NCBI GenBank assembly: GCA_028532985.1
Contig: JANCIK010000005.1
Coordinates: forward strand, 1,060,501-1,124,500
DNA length: 64,000 bases
Source: Stropharia rugosoannulata
Taxonomy: Eukaryota; Basidiomycota; Agaricomycetes; Agaricales; Strophariaceae
Reading direction: 5' to 3'
Shown here: piece by piece, positions 56,833-64,000 of the stretch
Layout of the letters: the number at the start of each line of letters is the position of its first letter
Position numbering within the stretch: position 1 is the stretch's first letter
The notes under the pieces: model-generated
Database searches by the model: none
What the model was told of the DNA's origin: nothing
Seen by the model: the letters and a program-made list of their open reading frames with translations, nothing else
Program-made: the position numbers and the translations under genes

Positions 56833-58018
56833 AGCGAGTACTCTGGGCTTTCAGGAGGATACCTGTTGCGGCGAATCTTGGACAAGGTATGCTTTTAATA
56901 CAGTTCGGACTTGCTATTACTAGGTAGTAGTTTGTCGATATCATGGCCAAAGCTGCAATATAGGCCAACCAATACACTGGTAGTAGTAAGGCTCTGTGGA
57001 CCAGACGGACTTCTTGTATCAGTAATTTCCCACTTGCAGAAATTTTGTTATTCAACACTTCCTGAAACTTTATGGAATGTCCTGCGAAGTAGGTCATGGC
57101 GCCTCGTTCTTGAAACGTGCTGTCGCAGATCGGTCTTGCCGTGTCGCAAAACTGATGGTAGATTCTATTAATTTGCTGATAATGAGTATCATTACTAGTA
57201 CTATTCCAGGCTGGGACTAGTGAACTGGGTTTTGTTAAATCATTCTTTTCATGATGCGGGTCCGGGGACTGGCATGTAATTAATTGAAGTCCTACGGTGT
57301 AGACACATGATTGTTGAAGCTTGAAGCTGAATCGCTGGTGCTGGCAGTTGAAGGAGACACGGTAGTAGTAAAAATAGAAATCACCTTCTACTATCTGCAA
57401 TCGATTGCGCATTAGCCACAATCCACGGGCCACGACCCTTAAACTAAAATACTTGAGAAGAACTATTTCTGCACAGTCAGAACCCCATGTCTGCGGTGCA
57501 AGTCGGGAGCAGAAGCAACATACCGCCTTTCCACCTGGTGGTCGTTTATGCCGCGCCCGCGGCCCGGTATCCACTGATTGCCGATCAAAACTTGTCCTTC
57601 GGCTTATGTAGTATTGTTTATTATAAGTAAGAAATGAAATTTAATAAAGAAGAGACGATTCTATCATACCATGGCCCAACCATGGCCGTAACTCTCCAGC
57701 ATATCTGATTCTATGACCTGTTATAATTCGAACGCATGTCGAGCCCGTGACCCCAAACTCGATTATGACTGATTTTTATCGATAAGTTGCCCGCCAGTGA
57801 ATGTTTGCCGCTTGCAGTTAGCTGTGGCTCAACTCAGTAGCTTGAGCGTGAGTATATAATATAATTGCGGCACCTCGGCCATCACTTGACTGGTCATCGT
57901 ATTGGTGACTTTTTGAATGGATTTATTCCATAACTTAGGGCAGGCAAAGTCCATTTGCACCTGTTCCACTTGTCGTACACCGCCGCAAACATAACATACC
58001 GCCTCACACTAGCAGGAA
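56833..58018. other. Divergent spacer between genes C and D (right)
   Basis: Between the divergent starts of C and D, the position occupied on the left by Gypsy-1. A minus-strand open frame at 57574-56807 overlaps the first exon of gene C in another frame and lacks motifs, so it is not called. A TATATAATATA stretch at about 57855 may belong to the gene D promoter. Confidence 0.4.
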
Positions 58019-59102
58019 ATGTCAGTCAACTTCTGGTCAAAGTACGCAGCCATGCGACAGCGTGCACTGAAGCTTACAGGACGACCCTCCTTCTTCTCTT
58101 TTTCTCGGGAAAGCACCGACTTCCCCAAGTTCCCGACTTGCGTTCCAAATCGAAGCCATGTTGGTCCTCTTGTCAGTCTCTCAGAGTCTGGCGCCACCAG
58201 TGAAATCAATGTAAGGGACTGTCAGCATACGAGCCCGACAGAGCCTAACTCGACGGAGTCGGAGCTGCGCTCTGGGATATCAGACCAAAACTCCAATCCG
58301 CATTATCTGGAACCGGAAGCCGCTTTACAGGGTCCGGCAGCAAATACAGCAGATAACTTTGATATCACTGCCAGCAATGACTTCATTCAATATTTGTCTG
58401 ATGTAAGCTACTGATAAACTGCGTCGAAATTTTACTAATTTCAATGGCCGTTTCCAAAGACTAATCGCAAATGCGGGTGCGGTGCTGGCGCACTAGGCGC
58501 AGATAGCGCATATTGTCTTTCCCCTTTACTTAAGGCAGCTGTGGATGACGCATTACAAGCCTATAAAGACATGCTTCAGGAGCATTCTTTAGATGACCAA
58601 TGCGCTGTATGTCCTTTTGTTGTCCTTCAGGATCATATATATACTGAGATTATCGAGCTAGATTGAAGCATACCTAGCTCAGTGCTCCCTACAATCTTTG
58701 GAGGATTTCTTCGTTACAGCCTCTGACGCCAAGAATGCGGCGTCCCTCCGCCGATCTGCTATCTTGCACGATGTTGACCACTTCCTGCTAAAAATCGTCC
58801 CCCTTGTTCAAGTCTACCAGAATGATTTTGCTGCTCTAGGTGATATCGAAGAGAGCATTGATCTATTACGAAGGGAAGTTAACAAGCACAGTCATCGCCG
58901 TGTTGACCTGTACAACCTGGAAAGTCGTCTTCCTGGCGATACTCGCTTCCCTCCTTCCTTTATGTATACCCACCAAGATAGCCAGACTAAAGTCGAAGAA
59001 CAGAGGGAGAAGCGTCCCATGGCTCGTTATTTTTCTCGCCAATTCATTGAGGATGGCTACGCCATCAACGACCAAGACTTCATGTCATTCTGGAAGAAGT
59101 AA
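58019..59102 (+). CDS. Gene D, right copy: unknown protein, 3 exons, intact
   Basis: Exons 58019-58402, 58460-58606 and 58662-59102 give 323 aa, against 322 for the left copy. The middle exon starts TNRKCGCGAGALG and contains DDALQAYKDMLQE, matching ALEMYKAQLEK on the left. The last exon holds EDFFVTASDAKNAASLRRSA, VPLVQVYQ and HRRVDLYNLESRLPGDTRFPPSF. The N-terminus starts with an aromatic/basic segment (MSVNFWSKYAAMRQRALKL) and then becomes polar. No known domain. It is followed by the DUF6698-like gene on the same strand. Confidence 0.72.
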
Positions 59103-60231
59103 CTTCCGGCGCTTTCCCTATTGGTCAGTCCCAATTCTCTTTGCTCTATGAATGGTCCTGATATAATTCACTCCGGTGTCACTACCTTTGCTTTACCTCT
59201 CATGTTGGTGGTATAGCTAAGTAATATCATCACTCTCTGCAATTTCAAGCACATCAACTATATCAGTTTATCGTTCATCCACCTGTATGCTTTTTATTTG
59301 CTTGTATCCGTTCTCTATGGTATCTCTCCCCCTCCTGTGCTGTATTGTCTTGAAGTTAGCTATGTTATTTATCTCTCTTTTACCCCTTTCCTCTTCCACG
59401 TGTTTGTACTCATTATCCCCGTTTAGCAAATATATTTTTGAACTTGCCTCAAAATATCGGACCAACTTCAAGAAACACCTCAACGCTTTGAAACATAGTT
59501 AGTAGTATGATCTCGAGCCTAGCAAGGCTTTTCTGTCAGCACTGACTCAGCTGTGGGATTCTATAGCATAATCTGCCACGGCAGCACAGCCTGGCCCAAT
59601 GATCCGCATAATATTCTGGATCCTGCAGGCCTGGACCATGAAGGATTTTATGGGCAGGACTCATTGTACATACACCGTCATTCACTCCTTTAATATGCAT
59701 ATGCTTTAATCTTGGGCTTTCTTAGGCGTCTTCTCTCTTGTTCGAACAGGTCGGTCATCACACAATCCTGAAGTTGGTTGACGATATGATATGACAATGC
59801 AGCGCTAGCAGGCTCTTTGTGGGTGTTATTGGGGTGTCCTGGGCTCTGGGCCTCTTGTTTTCAAGGTCTACAACTTGCTCTGGAATCTGGTATCCTCTGT
59901 GAACTTGTGTCCATAAGCTACCTCAAATTTACTCGAGTGGCAGGACTCCCTTCAATTCAAACCGAGCCGTTGACCTAAATTGCTCAGATTCCGGCATTAT
60001 TTACTTGCGGGTCACAGCGAACAGCAGCGGCTGCGGCGCATGCTCAACCTGAAATTTTAGTACACCTGCTAGTACTGGATCATAGTACCGCAGAACATGC
60101 CGTACTTGCCTTCCGAGCTTATAAACATTTGCATATGGCGGCTACAACGGTCTTATAACCTGCAACCCATTTCAATCATTGCTTACTTTGTGACTGCTCC
60201 GATCTCCTGATTTTTCAATCGGTGCTTTCAA
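59103..60231. other. Spacer between genes D and DUF6698-like (right)
   Basis: In the left module gene W fills this interval. I looked for any piece of W here and found none. Only AT-rich non-coding sequence is seen. Confidence 0.45.
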
Positions 60232-61849
60232 ATGTCCAGAAACACAAGTGCCCAATCAGCGAGCACATCACACAGTGGTCTCAGCCCACAGCAACTGCAA
60301 CCCTCAACAAGTGTGGGCGACGATGATGGCACATCCAGTAGTAACGATGCCGAACCTATGTTGGATCCAGAGGACGCAGCGAGCCAAATCAAGTCTTTGA
60401 AGCGCCAGTTAGCAACTATGTCAGAGCAGATAAACTCGCGCAACAAAAGGTCGAGAAAAGTTCGGTGGGATATTCAATGCTCTGACTTGAGTTCTCTTCG
60501 GTACTCACGCTGTTATATTTACAGGACAACAATGTCATTGGGGCGAGGAATACGCAGAGTAGCTACACTATATGATAATGTTGCCACTGTACTTGATGAA
60601 GTCGATGCTCAGAACTCGGAGCCTGATGCAATCTATGACCGCAGGTTAGGTTAATTTGATCTGCTTTCAATCGGCTTAAATCTGTCTAATTTCTTTTTTG
60701 TATATCTAGTCGGCTGCGTACTGCTGCAGCCTGGCCAATAATCTTGGATCTTATTCCTTCTTTGAGGCAACTCCTCAAGACGAACAAGACGTTGACATCA
60801 TAGTGAGCTACTTAAATGAAGTATAACTATACAGCTACATCTACTCTGTGTATCAACTAATTGTTCTATCTACTCTATTAGCTACAACATGGAGCCAACA
60901 GTGCCCGTAGCGACGATGTTAACCGCATCAAGGTTGAAGTCTGCTCCCGAGTGAATAACCTGTATAAGCCAGATATTCTTCTTCATAGAGCTGACCGAAC
61001 AAACCGGGGCATTCAACACGACGTATGTGGAAGACTTTTGTGTCCGGTAACATTTGATTGGGATGACTTGGAGTAGGTTTGCTTGAATCACTCATATACA
61101 CATAGCCTCTAACATGTTCACTTCTAGAGTGCGAGCAAATATTCGTGGTAGCAAAGACGGCTTCACGATCAATACAAACTACTATCTAACTTGTTTATAC
61201 TCAAAACGTCCTGCAAATCCTAAGCGCATTGAAGAGGGATTCCTCCGCAGTAATATTTTGGTACAGGTTAGTAATCTGCCTATCGCTTAATATCATCCAA
61301 TTCTAATGCTTAGTATGAAAGATATATGCAGCCATCTTTACTTCCCCATCTTCAGCCGATGCTATTGTCGACGATGCCTGCCAGCTTCAAGTACTGAGTC
61401 CAGTTAAGTCTAGCAAATGTACCAAGGCGTCAGTGTCCGTGCTTCTAGGAATGTCTGGCCAGGTTACTGGCAGATCCATCGCATATGCCGCAGTTATGGT
61501 GAGTGCCTTGAAATCTCAACAAATGATTGTTAATGCCTTAATAAATTATACCAGCTCGTGTTCAATTTGACCGATGCGTCACAGTGGTCTCACAGTCATA
61601 ACAATTTCAATTTTGTGGAGTTCTATAATTTTCTGGTTGATTATTTTGAAGAAAAACGCAGTACAGCCTCAGTAAAACGAGTTCAAGATCTTCTTGGATG
61701 GTGGAAAAGGTAGGGTCATATATACCTTTCAAGATTGAGATGATTAACTTCGGAGTTTTTTTAGCAAAATCTTTCCTCAATACATAGCTGTTTCTAAAGA
61801 TAGTAACGAATCACAAAGAATTCTTTTAGAGCAAGACGACGATTACTAG
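60232..61849 (+). pseudogene. DUF6698-like protein, right copy, one-base frameshift
   Basis: Eight exons (60232-60464, 60525-60644, 60710-60820, 60882-61072, 61128-61266, 61322-61498, 61555-61709, 61765-61849) match the left copy in phase. Exons 4, 5, 7 and 8 have exactly the same lengths. Exon 3 is 111 nt instead of 112: at 60779 AAG-GAC has become AAGAC, which shifts the frame before the DVDIIVSYLNE segment. Motifs are LGRGIRRVATLYD, LQHGANSARSDDVNRIK, NRGIQHDVCGRLLCPVTFDWDD, FTSPSSADA, SIAYAAVM and the QDDDY end. The N-terminus is longer than on the left. If the missing G is a consensus error the gene is intact (about 403 aa). Confidence 0.75.
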
Positions 61850-62268
61850 CAAATTACTTATAGGTGTTGTATAGGTGCTCCGAGATTGCTAATTAAAGGC
61901 ATGCTTCCTGGCAGTCTGTCAATTTGTCCGCAACAAGTCTTATTTACTCAATTATAAGTCACCCTCATATATAGATTACTACCGCCTGTGTACATAATAC
62001 ATAATTACATACTGATTTCTGAACGTTGACTCTGGTTTATTCAGTACAAAGTTGAAACTGCGGCGTGAGACCGCGAGAGAGAGAGAGAGAGAGAGAGAGA
62101 CGTCACGTGATGTATGGCAAGTGGTGATACCTTTCGACCCTCGATACCGTCGCCCAGTATTTGACACCACGATCCCGTTCTGCGCATCCATCTCCTCTGC
62201 ATCCCTCTCGCATACTAGTTTGATTCGGAGTCGAGACGGCCCACCAGCCTCATGCGTCAGTACCACTG
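61850..62268. other. Spacer with a GA microsatellite
   Basis: A (GA)n tract of about 24 bases lies at 62077-62101. The segment from about 62150 carries words repeated at 62630-62660 (TCTGCGCATCCATCTCCTC), so it is already part of the repeat unit that follows. Confidence 0.6.
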
Positions 62269-62633
62269 AAAGGCAGGCCAGGGAGTTGGCTCTCTCGAGC
62301 CCTTCCTAAGCCTTGCTTGACTACATCGGCCACTGAATAGGAAAGGCAGGCCAGGGAGTTGGCTCTCTCGAGCCCTTCCTAAGCCTTGCTCGACCCCATC
62401 GACCGCTGTATAGGAAAGGCAGGCCAGGAGGTTGGCTTCCTTGAGCCCTTCCTAAGCCTTGCTCGACCCCATCGACCGCTGTATAGGAAAGGCAGGCCAG
62501 GAGGTTGGCTTCCTTGAGCCCTTCCTAAGCCTTGCTCGACCCCATCGACCACTATATAGGAAAGGCAGGCCAGGAGCTTGGCCCTCTCGAGCCCTTCCTA
62601 AGCCTTGCTTGACCCTACCGCGCGATAACAATC
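62269..62633 (+). repeat. Five tandem units of a 73-bp minisatellite
   Basis: Units begin AAAGGCAGGCCAGG at 62269, 62342, 62415, 62488 and 62561, exactly 73 bp apart. Each contains GAGCCCTTCCTAAGCCTTGC and a CATCGACC-like spacer. They differ by a few substitutions. An inverted relative lies at 52361-52595. Confidence 0.92.
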
Positions 62634-62699
62634 TCGTCTGCGCATCCATCTCCTCCACCCGTATCCGCCACCTCGCATTCTTCTGGACCTCTTCAGTCG

Positions 62700-64000
62700 T
62701 CGCTTGATCAAGAACTGCGCGAAAGAGTTGATTCACTACCTTCTTGACTTATTGTTGTCTAACGATGATCCAAGACACCCTCCTAAATGGCTTGCTGCTC
62801 ATCTATCGGTCACTGAAGCTCTCTTTGCATTAGCAGATGAGCCTCGGTCTATAATGCTTCCCCAAGAAGATGAGCATGTGATTATTGGTCCAATATCCGT
62901 GGGTCCTTCTCGAGCGGAAGCTCAGGCCATAGTGTTCGACTTCTGTCTACTCCTCCTTGCTGTTGATACTCTGCTAGCAGATGAACTGCTATCTGTTTTA
63001 CGATTGTTTGTTCTTCTCATCCGTGATCGTGAAATGGCGAACCAATTTGTCAAGCGCGATGCACTGAATATGCTTTTCAGACGAATCAGAACGTCGGCAG
63101 TTTCGGGTGGATCATCATAAATTGCTGTAATACTTTGCCATATCATGGAGGCCAATATGCAGCAAACTGTTAAACATTACTTTAACCAACCACGGAAGAG
63201 GCTCATCGATGTCAACACATATGTCAGGAATTGTAGCGCCATCGCTTTGCGCGATATACAGATCTTTATCGACACTACGGGATCACTATGTCAGTTGGAG
63301 CAACCGTTTTCTTCTGTTCCGCACATCAAACTCCAAGTACCCGCCATTACTGCAGAACAAGAACATCATTCAGATGTTGAACCTGCTTCTGATGTGCAAG
63401 TGGATAGCCCTGCTCATCCACTGGATATGCCCCAGAAAGCTGCAGAGAGTGTGATACACCTCCTTTCCGAGTTAATGAATACGACAAAGGTTGTTAGCGA
63501 GGCAACTCCTGTCGGCTCAGGTGACCTGCAACCATCTCCTACCTCGGCATCCATAGACCAAATTCAGGCTAATGTATCCTCAGCTGATGAATTACTTCCT
63601 CCCCTGTCGATATCAATGACAAGAATCAGTATCTCTGCTTCTTGATGCAATGTTTGACTAAATTGCTGTTTTCTTATGACGCTTGCAAGGTGGCTTTCTT
63701 AACATACTCGACTAAGAAGCGCCCCCAGCAACTCCATGCTAAGGAGTCAACCAACAAATTCAGGACGGTCACTTTACATTTCCTTCTCTCGGAGCTGGTT
63801 ACATATGGTACTACGAACCCTTCGTCCTGGCCGGCTCCTTGCTTTGACAGACCTTTGTCATAGGCTACTCACCGTTAGAGTGCAACCCACATCAAGGAAG
63901 CCCCAAGATGATGTTCCAAGCCATCTGGCCAAAATCATGCTGGAAAAGAATTTTGTCGCTCTCTTGACAACGTCACTTGCCGAGGTGGATCTTAACTACC
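62700..64000 (+). pseudogene. TOM1/HUWE1-like HECT ubiquitin ligase, broken internal segment
   Basis: Consecutive frames encode the middle (helical-repeat) part of a giant HECT E3 ligase of the TOM1/HUWE1 type, upstream of the HECT domain. Landmarks: LRERVDS, NDDPRHPPKWLAAHL, LLSVLRLFVLLIRDREMANQFVKRDALNMLF, then a stop near 63117, KHYFNQPRKRLIDVNTYVRNCSAIALRD, a frame change at about 63604 (four C where five would keep frame), YDACKVAFLTYS, KESTNKF, then a deletion of roughly 100 residues at about 63835, CHRLLTVRVQPTSRKPQDD and LEKNFVALLTTSLAEVDLNY at the window edge. Frame changes also occur near 62730. The intact family exceeds 3000 aa, so this is a decayed partial copy; the true gene is probably elsewhere. 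Confidence 0.82.

Noticed and set aside
56807..57574. 255-codon minus-strand frame upstream of gene C (right)
   Set aside because: It overlaps the first gene C exon out of frame and has no counterpart upstream of left gene C.
62269..62633. CRISPR-like array
   Set aside because: The whole 73-bp unit repeats without unique spacers and the genome is eukaryotic; it is a minisatellite.

Overview
This window looks like repeat-rich accessory DNA from a basidiomycete fungus, most likely an Agaricomycete. Genes are split by many short (about 45-70 nt) GT-AG introns. The transposable elements are of kinds typical for that group: two chromodomain Ty3/Gypsy (Tf1/sushi-like) LTR retrotransposons and two Plavaka-type (CACTA-like) DNA-transposon genes. 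Six-exon and longer gene models could be rebuilt by eye because pairs of related genes in the window share intron positions. I recognised no rRNA, tRNA or CRISPR array. The only conserved host gene I recognised by function is a broken piece of a TOM1/HUWE1-type ubiquitin ligase at the right edge.

The main result is a mirrored layout. Left module, read on +: DUF6698-like gene (-, 3867-2306), unnamed large gene W (-, 7170-4518), unnamed gene D (-, 9793-8712), [Gypsy-1 insertion 10081-18139], unnamed gene C (+, 19185-20962), zinc-motif gene B (+, 21499-22314), two tandem copies of unnamed gene A (-, 24114-23339 and 25167-24332), Plavaka transposase (+, 25578-29679). Right module, inverted: Plavaka (-, 50391-40102, split by Gypsy-2), A (+, 50949-51695), B (-, 54452-53536), C (-, 56832-55066), D (+, 58019-59102), DUF6698-like (+, 60232-61849). 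Six families keep order and relative orientation. Several pairs keep exon lengths and intron phases exactly although their protein sequences are well diverged. The two Plavaka genes point at each other across a roughly 10-kb centre (29.7-40.1 kb). That centre holds an SDR dehydrogenase tail, two small spliced unknown genes, a decayed unknown gene and no recognised repeats. I infer that the six families form a co-inherited unit, possibly a large cargo-bearing Plavaka-type transposon present as two old inverted copies. I could not find its termini, so mobility is not shown.

Gypsy-1 (10081-18139, + strand) has 552-bp LTRs with two differences, a GTACT target duplication, gag, pol with a roughly 90-nt deletion in the reverse transcriptase, and two extra ORFs behind pol. 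The longer one carries two zinc knuckles. Gypsy-2 (41550-47751, - strand) has identical 463-bp LTRs and a GGAAG target duplication inside a Plavaka exon, yet its reading frame is broken six times. Almost every break is explained by loss of one base from a homopolymer run. Both elements carry, beside the 5' LTR, a short sequence complementary to a site within the LTR, as expected for Tf1-type self-priming.

The right edge (62269-64000) has five 73-bp minisatellite units followed by the broken TOM1/HUWE1-like segment. A related repeat lies in inverted orientation at 52.36-52.60 kb.
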